Origin: Oligoflexia bacterium
GTDB lineage: Bacteria; Bdellovibrionota; UBA1018
Direction of reading: 5' to 3'
DNA length: 36,761 bases
NCBI GenBank assembly: GCA_903881565.1
Contig: CAIRTR010000267.1
Span: 1-36,761 of the forward strand
Shown here: positions 23,903 to 32,612 of the stretch, piece after piece
How positions within the stretch are numbered: position 1 is the stretch's first letter
How the letters are laid out: each line of letters begins with the position of its first letter
Translations under genes and position numbers: made by a program
Notes under the pieces: model-generated
What the model saw: the letters and a program-made list of their open reading frames with translations, nothing else
Told to the model about the DNA's origin: nothing
Databases searched by the model: none

Positions 23903-24097
23903 TTACAAAAGCTTCGTCAGGTGGATGAAAGGAGATTTCCTCAAGGACTCGGCCTGCTCGATTCCCATTTTTTGGCCCGAACCTTCAAACGCCTCGATGA
24001 TTGGATCGATGGAGCGTGAAGGCGCAGAAAACCAATACTGCTTCTTTTGAATTTTCTTAAAGACGGCTTCTAACGGGTATTTTGCGGTTTGCGCCAT
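23903..24097 (-). CDS. 64-aa unknown protein, candidate toxin partner of the MqsA-like protein
   Basis: The frame starts at ATG 24097, about 2 nt after the predicted transcription start, so the message is nearly leaderless. A longer frame from TTG 24106 would begin inside the -10 box and is rejected. The protein reads MAQTAKYPLEAVFKKIQKKQ then YWFSAPSRSIDPIIEAFEGS and ends SPFIHLTKLL, mixed alpha/beta in character, with no membrane segment. It is not MqsR, and I recognise no family. Its place as the first gene before a zinc-finger HTH gene, under a self-regulated promoter, suggests a toxin or co-regulator. The function is inference. Confidence 0.6.
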   Translation of the reverse strand: MAQTAKYPLEAVFKKIQKKQYWFSAPSRSIDPIIEAFEGSGQKMGIEQAESLRKSPFIHLTKLL

Positions 24098-24105
24098 ACC
24101 CCGCA

Positions 24106-24154
24106 ATTATAACTTAAACTGAGTACAAGATCAATGAACTTATACTCAGTTTAA
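24106..24154 (-). promoter_or_regulatory. Strong promoter with a perfect 12-bp inverted-repeat operator
   Basis: On the minus strand TTGATC (24134-24129) and a consensus TATAAT (24111-24106) are 17 bp apart. TTAAACTGAGTA (24114-24125) and TACTCAGTTTAA (24143-24154) form a perfect inverted repeat whose inner arm fills the -35/-10 spacer. Binding of the downstream HTH protein would block the polymerase. The predicted start lies at about 24099. Confidence 0.75.
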
Positions 24155-24250
24155 TGATACACATAATCCTAACAATATCCATACATTGCAATTACATCAC
24201 CGTCACAACAGTGCTTGCAATACAATGCCTACAACTCCCTTTGGCACCCC

Positions 24251-25645
24251 TTATTGAATCTGTGATCTGAAGATCACTCCTTTGTCCGTGGCACCACCGG
24301 CTGTGGTCATACCGTAAATCCAGCCATCAGAAACGATGGGGGAGCCCGACGGACTGTTTCCATCTGTGGCGCTGCCGGTAAACGCGAACTGATTTGTAAA
24401 ACCGGTTCCATCCAAGCCGATACTAAAGATGGTTCCGCAACCGCTAGAAGCGCAAGCGCCTGTCAGATTTCCGCCTTTGGAAGTCATCCCAATGAGGGAG
24501 CTGCCTGATAGCGCAAGAGTACTGCCGGGTTCACCGCCGTCAGTTCCTGAAAAGGAATGAAGAATCGAATACCCTGTGCCATCTTTTCCAATGCTAAAAA
24601 CAGTTCCACAACCCTTCGAACTCGTGCACCCCGTGCCTCCACCAAAAGTGGTTGTTCCATAAAGCGTGCTCCCCGAAAGGGTGAGACTTGCACCCGGATT
24701 CATTCCATCGGATACGCCGCCTGTAAAAGCATGCAGAAGCGTTAAACTGCCACCTCCTACCGGCAGACTAAAGATTGTTCCAGGTCGTGCAAGCCCGCTA
24801 CCTTTAGTCATCCCATAAAGGATTCCGTCAGAGAGAAGCAGATCACCATAGGGCTCAGAACCATCAACACTCGTACCTGTAAAGGCATGAAGCAGGGTAA
24901 TTGTGCAGCTGCCACCACTAATCGCACAGCTAAAAACTACGCCATAGCCAGTACCAGGAGCAGCGCCGCCCGTACCCGTCATGCCATAAAGAGTCGTACC
25001 TGAAATGATGAGGCTGCCTGCGGGACCCTGGCCATCTGAAACGCCGCCCGCAAAATTGTGAAGTACCGTGTAGCCTGTCCCATCCGTGCCCACACTAAAG
25101 AGCACCCCTTTGCTCGAGGAACCGCCAGTGCCCGCCATTCCATAGAGCGTACTACCCGAGAGAACGAGACTTGCGGTAGGAAACGCGCCGTTCGTATAGG
25201 GAGTCAAATCAAAGCTGTGAATCACCGTGTACACAGGTGCACTTGGAGCACTCATATCAAGACTAAAGATCGCACCCTTGCTATTTATTCCCCCTCCGGT
25301 AGACATCCCATAAAAAATGTTTCCAGATTGAATCAAGCTCCCCTGTGGGAAACCAGAACCCACAAACGAATGAAGGAGACCGGGTGCCGCTACCGCGGGC
25401 GGGACGATGGGTGTTGAGCTTGGGGGAGTCCCTGAGGGAGTACCGCTAGGTGTTTCGCTTGGTGTTCCACTCGGCGTGTCTGAGGGTGTGTCACTGGGAG
25501 TCGCACTCGGAGCATCGGTTGGGGTCGCGCCCGGCGCAACACTGATAGGATTTGAGTGACCATCTCCACTCAAAACCTTGCAACCTGATAATAGTAATGC
25601 CGCTGACGATACCACCATCAAGGCTACTGCAGTAAACTTACGCAT
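24251..25645 (-). CDS. Propeller lipoprotein, module 1: seven GloVer-type repeats
   Basis: In this 464-residue protein the lipobox LLLSGC ends at Cys22, and the +2 residue is Lys, so outer-membrane sorting is predicted. Residues about 38-80 are a Thr/Pro/Ser linker of repeated TPS-type units. The ectodomain has seven copies of the unit LLHSF...GSL...LYGMT..GG...GTIFSI, starting HSFVGSGFPQGSLIQSGN and ending at the C-terminus. That matches the GloVer tandem repeat family; seven copies predict a seven-bladed propeller. It follows barrel 1 by 28 bp behind an AAGGGAG ribosome-binding site, and its leader (GCKVLSGDGHSNP) is nearly the same as in the module 4 lipoprotein. A binding or display role is inference. 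Confidence 0.82.
   Translation of the reverse strand: MRKFTAVALMVVSSAALLLSGCKVLSGDGHSNPISVAPGATPTDAPSATPSDTPSDTPSGTPSETPSGTPSGTPPSSTPIVPPAVAAPGLLHSFVGSGFPQGSLIQSGNIFYGMSTGGGINSKGAIFSLDMSAPSAPVYTVIHSFDLTPYTNGAFPTASLVLSGSTLYGMAGTGGSSSKGVLFSVGTDGTGYTVLHNFAGGVSDGQGPAGSLIISGTTLYGMTGTGGAAPGTGYGVVFSCAISGGSCTITLLHAFTGTSVDGSEPYGDLLLSDGILYGMTKGSGLARPGTIFSLPVGGGSLTLLHAFTGGVSDGMNPGASLTLSGSTLYGTTTFGGGTGCTSSKGCGTVFSIGKDGTGYSILHSFSGTDGGEPGSTLALSGSSLIGMTSKGGNLTGACASSGCGTIFSIGLDGTGFTNQFAFTGSATDGNSPSGSPIVSDGWIYGMTTAGGATDKGVIFRSQIQ
25409..25530. repeat. Degenerate 12-bp tandem repeat encoding the TPS linker
   Basis: Within the module 1 lipoprotein gene, the minus strand repeats a 12-nt unit coding variants of Thr-Pro-Ser-x (ATPSDTPSDTPSGTPSETPS). 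Such tracts change length by slippage, so linker length may vary between strains. Confidence 0.6.
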
Positions 25646-25673
25646 AAAAATTCTCCCTTGCTACGAATCCAAA

Positions 25674-26285
25674 TTAGAAGCGCCAACCCACAAAAAATTG
25701 GGCGTCCGTATATTTTAGTGAGTCCGCCGAAGCGCTCGCTAGATTTGCAAGCCCCAGTGAATAACGAAGCTCCAGAAGAACATGCAGGCCGATCACGTAA
25801 CTCAAAGCGGCCTGTAATCCATAATCAAAAGTCTTCTGAGTACTCGAGAGCGCACTACTTGAAGAGACGCCCGAAAGCACCGTGGTCTGATTGCCAAATC
25901 CCTTGGCGAAATAGCCACCTAATCCGAGCGAGGCATCGCCTGCATGGTAGCGCCCCAATACGGGCAACTCAAGCCAATGAGAGATTGAAGAACTGACACC
26001 GCTCTGACCCGGGTTGCGCTGAAAATATAGGGCACCTGTTTCGAGGCCCCAACGACTCGCCTTATCGCCTAATTCATAGAGTCCGCCCGCGCCGAAACTT
26101 AGCAGACCATCAGTCGTTCCACTCACACCCGCCGTGGTGTCATGCTCCTGGGTCGCGTCCCCGATGAGGACGAATTTCACCTCGGCATGAGAAGCGGTGG
26201 TGAATAACAGCGCCGCTCCAATAAAGATTGAGATTGCATAAATATTTCGTGCCCATTTTTTATCGGTCGTCATATCAGTCATCAT
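25674..26285 (-). CDS. Outer-membrane beta-barrel protein, module 1
   Basis: This 203-residue protein has a signal peptide (IYAISIFIGAALLFTTASHA, cleavage near residue 34). The rest alternates hydrophobic and polar residues in strands and ends in the OM-targeting aromatic LKYTDAQFFVGWRF, as OmpX/OmpA-type eight-stranded barrels do. It is a clear paralogue of the module 4 barrel at 35844 (shared VLIGDATQEHDTTAGV and LSSTQKTFDYGLQAALS). It lies 28 bp before its lipoprotein and 31 bp after the module 2 lipoprotein, so it is inside the long operon. The ligand or partner is unknown; the conserved pairing suggests it acts with the lipoprotein. Confidence 0.82.
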   Translation of the reverse strand: MMTDMTTDKKWARNIYAISIFIGAALLFTTASHAEVKFVLIGDATQEHDTTAGVSGTTDGLLSFGAGGLYELGDKASRWGLETGALYFQRNPGQSGVSSSISHWLELPVLGRYHAGDASLGLGGYFAKGFGNQTTVLSGVSSSSALSSTQKTFDYGLQAALSYVIGLHVLLELRYSLGLANLASASADSLKYTDAQFFVGWRF

Positions 26286-26316
26286 GAGAAGTGCTCCTTC
26301 ATGTCAGTTCTATTCA

Positions 26317-27597
26317 TTATGGCGAAGTTGCGGCCTTGCTGCTGCCTCTCGCAACCGTGACAAATATTCCATTGCCGTAAGCCACCGAACCCCAAGTCCC
26401 TGAAGAAGGTAGGGTTTGAGCGGTCCAAGTTACACCATCTGGCGAGCTTGCAGCCTTATCGCCTCCCTGCGCTGTAGTGATAAACACACCACTTCCGTAA
26501 GTGAGACCAGCCCAAAGGGCAAGGCTCGGCAGAGTTTGCGCCGTCCAAGTGACCCCGTCGGTTGAAGTTGCGGCCATTGTTTTGAGCTGAGCAACGGCGA
26601 CAAAGACCCCATTGCCGTAAGTGACCTTATACCAGTTATTGGCGCTGACGTTGGGAAGCGCTGTCGCGGTATTAGTCCAGGTAACGCCATCGGGAGAGGT
26701 GGATACAGTTCGGTCCATGGCGATTGCCACAAAAACACTGTTTCCATAAGTCACGGATACCCAATCAAGAGCACTAGGCAAAGCTTGCGCAGTCCAAGTG
26801 GCCCCATCAGGCGAAGTTGCAGCCACTGTTGTCAATTCGGCAACGGCGACAAAAACTCCGTTTCCGTAAGCGACCGAACTCCAGTTTTGAGTGCTAGGCA
26901 AAGTGTGAGCAGTCCATGTGATGCCGTCGGGCGAAGTTGCGACCTTATTGCTATTACCTCTCCCAGCGATCGCGACAAAAACTCCGTTTCCAAAAGTTAC
27001 AAAATTCCAGCCCGCAGCGCTCGGCAAAGTCGCAGCCGTCCAAGTTATTCCATCCGCCGAATAGGCCGCTTTATCGCTATTCGTATCGTCCACTGTGACA
27101 AAAACACCGTTTCCATAGGCAACCGAGGCCCAGTTAGTGCTGCTGGGCAGGCTTCTGGCCGTCCAGCTCGAACCAGGGACTGCGCAAACAATCGAAACTC
27201 CCGTGACACTTGCACCACTGATCGTACCCGCTCCACTGCTGACGGTACACCACTCTCCCGAAGGCTGAGTGAGCACTGTTACGGCATAAGTCGCAGCATC
27301 ACTTAGGGCAGTTGCAAAAGTGAAAGATCCATTTGCAGAAACTGAAAGATTATCGCCTCCATTATTTTGAAGAACAACGCTCCCGGTTAATCCACTGACT
27401 GTCCCGCCAACCGAAAAGGTACTTGGCGTTACCGAGGGCGTAGTGCTTGGAGTGCTAGAGGGTGCTTCAGACGGCGTTACCACGGGTGCTGCAGCGGCTG
27501 GCGTGTCACTGCCCGTGGGATTCAACCCGTCGAGCAAACAACCGGAAAGGGAGAGACAAAGGCCGCCCGCAGTGAGAATGGCGCTAATGTTTTTCAT
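26317..27597 (-). CDS. Propeller lipoprotein, module 2: seven W-x-x-V-x-YGNG repeats
   Basis: In this 426-residue protein the lipobox LSLSGC ends at Cys20 with +2 Leu. Next comes a TPS-rich linker (TPSEAPSSTPSTTPSVTPS), then an ~80-residue domain FSVGGTVSGLTGSVVLQNNG with GDNLSVSANGSFTFATAL that also occurs twice in the module 4 lipoprotein. The ectodomain has seven repeats of W-x-x-V-x-YGNGVFVAVA...ATSPDGITWTA. The last repeat stops at KAATSP, and the missing outer strand (SWTARSLPS) is supplied by the N-terminus, as in circularly closed propellers. It starts 24 bp after barrel 2. Confidence 0.82.
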   Translation of the reverse strand: MKNISAILTAGGLCLSLSGCLLDGLNPTGSDTPAAAAPVVTPSEAPSSTPSTTPSVTPSTFSVGGTVSGLTGSVVLQNNGGDNLSVSANGSFTFATALSDAATYAVTVLTQPSGEWCTVSSGAGTISGASVTGVSIVCAVPGSSWTARSLPSSTNWASVAYGNGVFVTVDDTNSDKAAYSADGITWTAATLPSAAGWNFVTFGNGVFVAIAGRGNSNKVATSPDGITWTAHTLPSTQNWSSVAYGNGVFVAVAELTTVAATSPDGATWTAQALPSALDWVSVTYGNSVFVAIAMDRTVSTSPDGVTWTNTATALPNVSANNWYKVTYGNGVFVAVAQLKTMAATSTDGVTWTAQTLPSLALWAGLTYGSGVFITTAQGGDKAASSPDGVTWTAQTLPSSGTWGSVAYGNGIFVTVARGSSKAATSP

Positions 27598-27621
27598 AGA
27601 TTCTCCATTAGAATTTATTTA

Positions 27622-28173
27622 TTAAAATTTAAGCTGGATGCCTGCGCTCAACTCATGCGCGAGGGTTGATAAAAATACCGCTTCATACGACACGAAGGCT
27701 GCATCCAAGAGGGGTAATTTTTCAAAGCGAAAATGATAAAGAGGCTCCGCGCCGACAAAAAATGCAGAACCGTTACCCTGCGTCCAGGTTTGCCCGCCCA
27801 TCAGTAGTCGTGCATCCCAAACGTCATTGAAGCGATACCCGCCAAAGAGGCCATACTCTAGCGCCAAAAAGTTCGGGGCTCCCACATTATTAAAAGCCGT
27901 CACCCCGAGATTCAGCCCAACACTGAAATTCGTAAGCGCCGAATTACCAGTAAAGAAGTACTCCGGCGTATATCGACCGATTAGGCTTAGCGAAGATCCA
28001 CCGCCCTGATGGGCAAATGTCATTCCGCCCTGCAGGGAAGTTAAATTCCACTGTTGTTGTGTGGCGGGCACCTCCTCTGCACACACTGGCTCACTGTAGA
28101 GCGATGAACTGGCGGAGAGCAGTACGGCTGTCGCGGCAATCGGAAATCGGCTTACCCATTTTGTGGTCTTCAT
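27622..28173 (-). CDS. Outer-membrane beta-barrel protein, module 2
   Basis: This 183-residue protein has a signal peptide (FPIAATAVLLSASSSLYSEP, cleavage near CAEEV). Beta-barrel features are alternating strands (LTNFSVGLNLGVTAFNNVGA, FLALEYGLFGGYRFNDVWDA) and a C-terminal aromatic HELSAGIQLKF. It is not clearly related to the module 1/4 barrels. It lies 47 bp after the module 3 lipoprotein and 24 bp before the module 2 lipoprotein. Its role is inferred only from the repeated pairing in this cluster. Confidence 0.8.
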   Translation of the reverse strand: MKTTKWVSRFPIAATAVLLSASSSLYSEPVCAEEVPATQQQWNLTSLQGGMTFAHQGGGSSLSLIGRYTPEYFFTGNSALTNFSVGLNLGVTAFNNVGAPNFLALEYGLFGGYRFNDVWDARLLMGGQTWTQGNGSAFFVGAEPLYHFRFEKLPLLDAAFVSYEAVFLSTLAHELSAGIQLKF

Positions 28174-28220
28174 ACTGAGTCACCTTCCAAGGTAGATGTC
28201 GAAGAGGGCCGTTTGTGCGA

Positions 28221-30443
28221 TCACTGCTGAATGCAAATCATCCTCAAACCGGAGTTGCATGCATACGTAAGCTCAACCGAGGGCTGAAAGTCAAAGGCGC
28301 TTTCATTAGTATTATTGAACCAACCAAGGGAGCCTTGCACCCCCGGATCAGCGCTGGTCCAGTTGGTGCAATTATAGGCATTAACTGTCCACTCACAACT
28401 ACCCAGAGTGCACTTCAGTCCGACCCAAGACGAGTTGTAAACTCCTGAGTCGAAACCAATAGTAGGACTGAATGGAAAAGCGACCTTCTTGTCCGCAGTT
28501 GTAGTAAAAATGATGTGGGTTCTAGCAACATCGGTGTACGTTTGGCTTGCCGCAAAAGGCCAGTCGGTATCCAGTTTTCGAGCTGAACTCACCAACAGTG
28601 CCTTATAAGTACCCCCGTACAACAGGCTCTCCGTTGAAGCATTACAGAAGGCATCAGCATTTGCAATTGCCGCACCTGCCGTGCCGCCAAAGTTACCGGT
28701 ATGTGACTCAGTGGTTGAGAAAATAATCTTACCTCCTGATACCACTCCGCTAAACTCAACTGTGCAGTTCGCAGTTACAGCGCCCGTTGTATAAACACTT
28801 CCATTCCAAGACCCTGCCGCACAAGTCCCTGTCACAGTCGCCGAATTGGCATAACCGCCACTGGGAGTAACCGTGATGGCTAGCGTCGCCCCTTGATTCA
28901 CGTAAGTCGCTGAACTTGGGGCTGGAGTGACATTTGTTCCACTGGGCGTAACTGTGAATTTTGTTTGAAAAATAACCGTACAGTTTGAAGTGATCGCACC
29001 CGTTGTATAGCTCGAACCGCTCCACGAACCCGCAGGACAAGTTCCGCCCACCGTGCTTGCCAACGTTTCTCCTCCTAATGCCATCACATTCGTATATGTT
29101 TGAGTCGCTCCGGCATTCACCGTAGAATCATCCAGAGGGGAATACATCACGAAAGAACCACTCGGTGTGACCGTATAGGTCGCATCCGGAGTACTTGTTG
29201 CTGATGGTGTCGAAGTCGGAGTCGGCGACGCACTCGCGGTCGTGCTTGGCGAAGGCGTTGCTGTCGTCACCAGCCCAAATCCAGAGGCCGCTACCGGAGT
29301 GCTCGAATCCGTCGTTGTTCCATCACCGAGCTGGCCCTGGTTGTTTCTACCCCAACATTTATAATTATCGATCGTGACCAAAACACATTCATGATCTGAA
29401 CTCCCTGAAAAATCCCCAACCGAGGTTAACCCTGTGATGGTCTGAGGTGTGGTCGTGGCGGTTGCTGAAGTTGTTCCATTGCCCAATTGACCATAATTAT
29501 TTGCGCCCACACAAGCAACACTGCCTGTCGCATACTCGACACATGTGCTATCGCCCGTTGCCGTAACATTCAAAATTCCGGTGGCAAACGCCGAAGCCGC
29601 AACGGGAGTCGAACTCGAAGTCGTGCTCCCGGTTCCAAGTTGCCCCAAGGTCCCACTTCCCCAACAAACCATCGTCAAATTCTGAAGAACTGCACAACTT
29701 TGAGAACTACCCACACTCACTTCAGTGGCCGTCGAAATTCCAGTCGCTGCGACCGGGACATTGCTGTCAGTACTTGCGCCATTACCCAGTTGCCCCGACG
29801 TGCCAGCGCCCCAGCAATTCACACTACCGGTACTCATAGTAGCGCAGACGGTTGCACCTCCCGCCGATAGCCCCGTAACTCCGGAACTCAGGCCTTGCAC
29901 CAAAACTGGCGCAGCTGAGGCGGTATTCGTGCCGTTTCCAAGTTCGCCATTGGTGTTGTCTCCCCAACAATAGACCGCGCCACTTTGAAGCTGCGCACAG
30001 ACAAAACCATTGCCCATCGCAAGATTGATGACCGGCGATGCGGGAAGACCCGCAATCGTCACTGGCGTTGATGAGTTTGTGGTTCCACCCAACTCTCCTT
30101 CCGTGCCCTGTCCCCAACACTGAACTGCGCCCGTGGTTAGAATTGCGCAACTCGTGCTCTGTCCCGAAAAAATAGACGCCACCGTGCCCGCGAATCCTGA
30201 AACGACTACAGCCGCAGTGCTACTTGTCGTGCCATTGCCGATTTGTCCCGAGGTTCCAAGTCCCAAGCATTGGACCGAATTGTCGCTCAAAAGCGCACAG
30301 GTATAGGATGCTCCTGAGGCCACTTTATGAACCACGATCGGAATCGTCGGTGTTGTCGGCGCTGATTTATCAGCAAGATTTGAGCAAGAACTTCCAAACA
30401 CCGAGACCGCAATAAACGCACCTGATAATAGAATCTTTTTCAT
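28221..30443 (-). CDS. Propeller lipoprotein, module 3: seven RCC1 repeats plus DUF1554
   Basis: In this 740-residue protein the lipobox VFGSSC ends at Cys20 with +2 Ser. Residues about 40-385 hold seven RCC1-type repeats of the form C-A-x-L-x-x-G-x-V-x-CWG-x-x-x-x-GQLGNGT, the exact number of a seven-bladed RCC1 propeller. A Ser/Thr/Pro linker (TPTSTPSATSTPDATYTVTP) and two similar ~70-residue domains (TVTPSGTNVTPAPSSATYVN, GTCAAGSWNGSVYTTGAV) follow. The C-terminal ~160 residues (IIFSTTESHTGNFGGTAGAA to MICIQQ) match the DUF1554 lectin-like domain known from Leptospira lipoproteins. It overlaps the broken barrel gene by 4 bp (ATGA), showing original coupling. Confidence 0.85.
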   Translation of the reverse strand: MKKILLSGAFIAVSVFGSSCSNLADKSAPTTPTIPIVVHKVASGASYTCALLSDNSVQCLGLGTSGQIGNGTTSSTAAVVVSGFAGTVASIFSGQSTSCAILTTGAVQCWGQGTEGELGGTTNSSTPVTIAGLPASPVINLAMGNGFVCAQLQSGAVYCWGDNTNGELGNGTNTASAAPVLVQGLSSGVTGLSAGGATVCATMSTGSVNCWGAGTSGQLGNGASTDSNVPVAATGISTATEVSVGSSQSCAVLQNLTMVCWGSGTLGQLGTGSTTSSSTPVAASAFATGILNVTATGDSTCVEYATGSVACVGANNYGQLGNGTTSATATTTPQTITGLTSVGDFSGSSDHECVLVTIDNYKCWGRNNQGQLGDGTTTDSSTPVAASGFGLVTTATPSPSTTASASPTPTSTPSATSTPDATYTVTPSGSFVMYSPLDDSTVNAGATQTYTNVMALGGETLASTVGGTCPAGSWSGSSYTTGAITSNCTVIFQTKFTVTPSGTNVTPAPSSATYVNQGATLAITVTPSGGYANSATVTGTCAAGSWNGSVYTTGAVTANCTVEFSGVVSGGKIIFSTTESHTGNFGGTAGAAIANADAFCNASTESLLYGGTYKALLVSSARKLDTDWPFAASQTYTDVARTHIIFTTTADKKVAFPFSPTIGFDSGVYNSSWVGLKCTLGSCEWTVNAYNCTNWTSADPGVQGSLGWFNNTNESAFDFQPSVELTYACNSGLRMICIQQ

Positions 30444-30950
30444 AATTGAACTCCGAAGTTAATTCCTGCTGAAAACGAGAAAAGGCTTTGAGTCCCCATC
30501 GCCGCCGTATAACCCAAGAAAACACTCGAACTGCAGTTTGGCAGAAACTGCGGCAATCTGAGATGCGCTTCTGGAATCACAAGAAGATCAACTCCGCTTG
30601 TCTCCGTATCAACGCTAAATTTCGCCCACGCGGCGCCTAATTTTACCACCCCAAATAGAGGGAGCTCGCCTATAAAGGGCCGCAAGCTCTGATCAAACCT
30701 CGTCTGAAGATATAGCCCAACTAAGGTCGCTTTCGAACCACTCGAGTTGGAGACGTTTTGATAAATTCCTCCGATGCCTGCATATTCATTTGCAAGCGGC
30801 GAAAACACCGAGCCAAAAAGACCTTGGCGGAGATAGGCCGCATTGAATTGAAATCCGTTACCGTTATGAACCAAGCCCCAAGCGGGCGCCACTTCGACTC
30901 GGCTACTCACACTCTGGGTTGGCTGCGGGTCAGGTTGCGTACCCTGCTCG
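30440..30950 (-). pseudogene. Barrel gene of module 3, main part, cut off by an IS element
   Basis: The frame 30440-30950 encodes the mature part of an outer-membrane barrel: EQGTQPDPQPTQSVSSRVEV, then APAWGLVHNGNGFQFNAAYL, ending FSFSAGINFGVQL. It has no start or signal peptide of its own, because an IS256-type element enters at 30951. The missing 5' piece is at 32433-32517. Joining 32517-32441 to 30950-30440, and so removing the IS and one 8-bp duplication, gives exactly 588 nt, 195 codons plus stop, without a frameshift. A GTG at 30910 could start a truncated product, but without a signal peptide. Confidence 0.88.
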
Positions 30951-32432
30951 GACGTAGTCCCCAGGGTAGTTGAAATTTAAAGTTGAGTGGTTCACTCTTT
31001 CGGTTTCTCAAAGCTGAAAGAAAACTCAACCGGCCAGAGCGCTAACTCCGGCTAGAAAAGGAACCACTCCATGTCCGAGATACACGTCGTTCGTTCGCGC
31101 GGCAAGCGCAAGATTCTAAAACCTGTCTCCCGAAAGCAGATTCAAGACAATCTCATCGAGGGGGTAGACGGGGAAATGATCAATTCTCAGCATATGCTGA
31201 TCTCCATGCTCCTGCCCCCGGCGGTGAAGGCATTTTTCTTTGACCTTGAGAATGAGCTGTCACAGCTCTGCGGAGAGCGCTATCGGCACTCAGGCGAGAC
31301 GATGACGCGTTGGGGGAATCAGTCAGGATCGATTATTTTAGGCAATCAGAGGGTATCGCTGCAGCGGCCACGCGTGCGTGACACAGTCACGGGCGAGGAA
31401 GTGATCCCGATGACCTACGCACGCTTCCAAGACCCGAATATTTTCGATGATCAGATTTTTCAACAGGGACTCAAGCATGTCAGTCAGAGGGACTATGAGA
31501 AGGGGCTTCCGAAAATTGCAGCCTCATTCGGCACGAGCAAGAGTTCCATTTCGCGGAGCTGGGTCAAAAGCACCAAAAAACAGGTCGAAACGCTCCTGAA
31601 TCGTGAGCTGGCATCTCTCGATATCGTCGCAGTCTTCATTGACGGAAAGCGGTTCTCAAAACTGGGGGTGGTCATCGCCCTCGGAGTCGGTTCTGACGGA
31701 AGAAAACACGTTCTTGGGATCTATCAGTCCTCCACCGAAAACTCCGCCGCCTGTAAATCGCTGCTCGAAGATTTGGAGCGTCGGGGCTTGCCGGAAAGGG
31801 ATCTCCTATTTGTCGTTGATGGCGGCAGCGGCCTGAATAAGGCTCTGAATGAAAAATATCAGATCGAAGACACGGTCAATCGCAGGGCGTTCCGAGTTCG
31901 GTGCTTTATCCACAAATGGCGAAACATTGCAGAGGTGTTGGACGAAAAGGGCAAGAAAGAGGCCGCGCCGCTCTTCTGGGCGATTCGTGATGCTCGTGAC
32001 AGCACAGTTGCAAAGAGTTGTTCTGACTCCCTGGAGGCCTGCCTAAAGCTTCACAACGTGTCTGCACTCAAAAGCTACCTCGAAGCAAAAGACGATTTGC
32101 TCGCGATTCACCGGCTTCAGATCGGAGCAAAGCTCAAGAAATTCTTCTCGACGACGAACCCCATTGAATCACTGAACTCGCTTCTGGAGGAGGATACGCG
32201 TCGAGTGAAGTCTTGGAAGAACTCAGAACACTTCCAGCGCTGGCTTGCGACCGCATGCCTGCACAATGAAAAGAGAATGCGCAAGATTCAAGGCTTTAGA
32301 GCGCTGCCCGCACTCAAGGTTCGGCTCCAGGAAATCTGCAAACAAGAAGAAGCAGTTGACAAAATAGGTACAGCTGCGTGATTAAACCCGGGCCACTCGA
32401 CCGAGAATTTCAACTAACCGAGAGACATCGTC
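30951..32432 (+). mobile_element. IS256-family insertion sequence, complete, with target duplication
   Basis: The 1482-bp element has 27-bp terminal inverted repeats matching at 21 positions (both start GACG and end TTGAAATT on the inner side). It is flanked by the 8-bp direct repeat CCTGCTCG at 30943-30950 and 32433-32440; 8-bp duplications are usual for this family. One gene, a full-length transposase, lies inside. A GTTGAGT/ACTCAAC hairpin in the left 120 bp could block outside transcription. The near-intact ends, the full ORF and the perfect duplication point to a recent insertion. Confidence 0.92.
31071..32381 (+). CDS. IS256-family (Mutator type) transposase
   Basis: This 436-residue protein has the length and layout of IS256 transposases. 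The first acidic residue of the DDE triad is in IVAVFIDGKRFSK, the second in LLFVVDGGSGLNKAL, and the glutamate in STTNPIESLNSLLEEDTRRV near the C-terminus. The RCFIHKWRNI segment matches the C/D-x-x-H motif between the second Asp and the Glu. An AAAGGA ribosome-binding site lies about 9 nt before the ATG. No frameshift or stop is present, so it should be active. It is read opposite to the interrupted operon. Confidence 0.95.
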   Translation: MSEIHVVRSRGKRKILKPVSRKQIQDNLIEGVDGEMINSQHMLISMLLPPAVKAFFFDLENELSQLCGERYRHSGETMTRWGNQSGSIILGNQRVSLQRPRVRDTVTGEEVIPMTYARFQDPNIFDDQIFQQGLKHVSQRDYEKGLPKIAASFGTSKSSISRSWVKSTKKQVETLLNRELASLDIVAVFIDGKRFSKLGVVIALGVGSDGRKHVLGIYQSSTENSAACKSLLEDLERRGLPERDLLFVVDGGSGLNKALNEKYQIEDTVNRRAFRVRCFIHKWRNIAEVLDEKGKKEAAPLFWAIRDARDSTVAKSCSDSLEACLKLHNVSALKSYLEAKDDLLAIHRLQIGAKLKKFFSTTNPIESLNSLLEEDTRRVKSWKNSEHFQRWLATACLHNEKRMRKIQGFRALPALKVRLQEICKQEEAVDKIGTAA

Positions 32433-32517
32433 CCTGCTCGGCCTGCGCGCCACTCATGCCGAAAACAAGCCCACCTAAAACACCAACCCATACAAATCGG
32501 TAGAAACGAGTTCTCAT
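32410..32517 (-). pseudogene. Signal-peptide end of the interrupted module 3 barrel gene
   Basis: From ATG 32517, behind a GGAGA ribosome-binding site, the frame encodes RTRFYRFVWVGVLGGLVFGM then SGAQAEQG, a complete signal peptide. At 32432 it runs into the right end of the IS and stops at 32410. It is the 5' part of the gene continued at 30950. Its upstream region is shared with the divergent LysR gene at 32613, so this was the operon head. Confidence 0.88.
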
Positions 32518-32533
32518 AATTTAATCTCCATTG

Positions 32534-32543
32534 TGTTTAAACA
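32534..32543. promoter_or_regulatory. Palindrome TGTTTAAACA between barrel 3 and LysR
   Basis: A perfect 10-bp palindrome lies in the 95-bp gap between divergent starts (32517 and 32613). It is a candidate LysR-binding or promoter element. Nearer the LysR gene, GGATATAGCTA...TTT..AATCAACATGAT (from about 32569) is conserved at 36580-36610, marking a retained leader. Confidence 0.35.
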
Positions 32544-32612
32544 AATATTCTAAACAGTATCGCCCGCAGGGATATAGCTATTTTGGAATCAACATGATAT
32601 TCGAAAACGATC

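Noticed and set aside
26785-27306. 173-codon plus-strand frame opposite the module 2 lipoprotein
   Set aside because: It mirrors the repeat units of the real gene (Ser/Arg-rich low-complexity), a typical antisense artefact of repetitive coding DNA.
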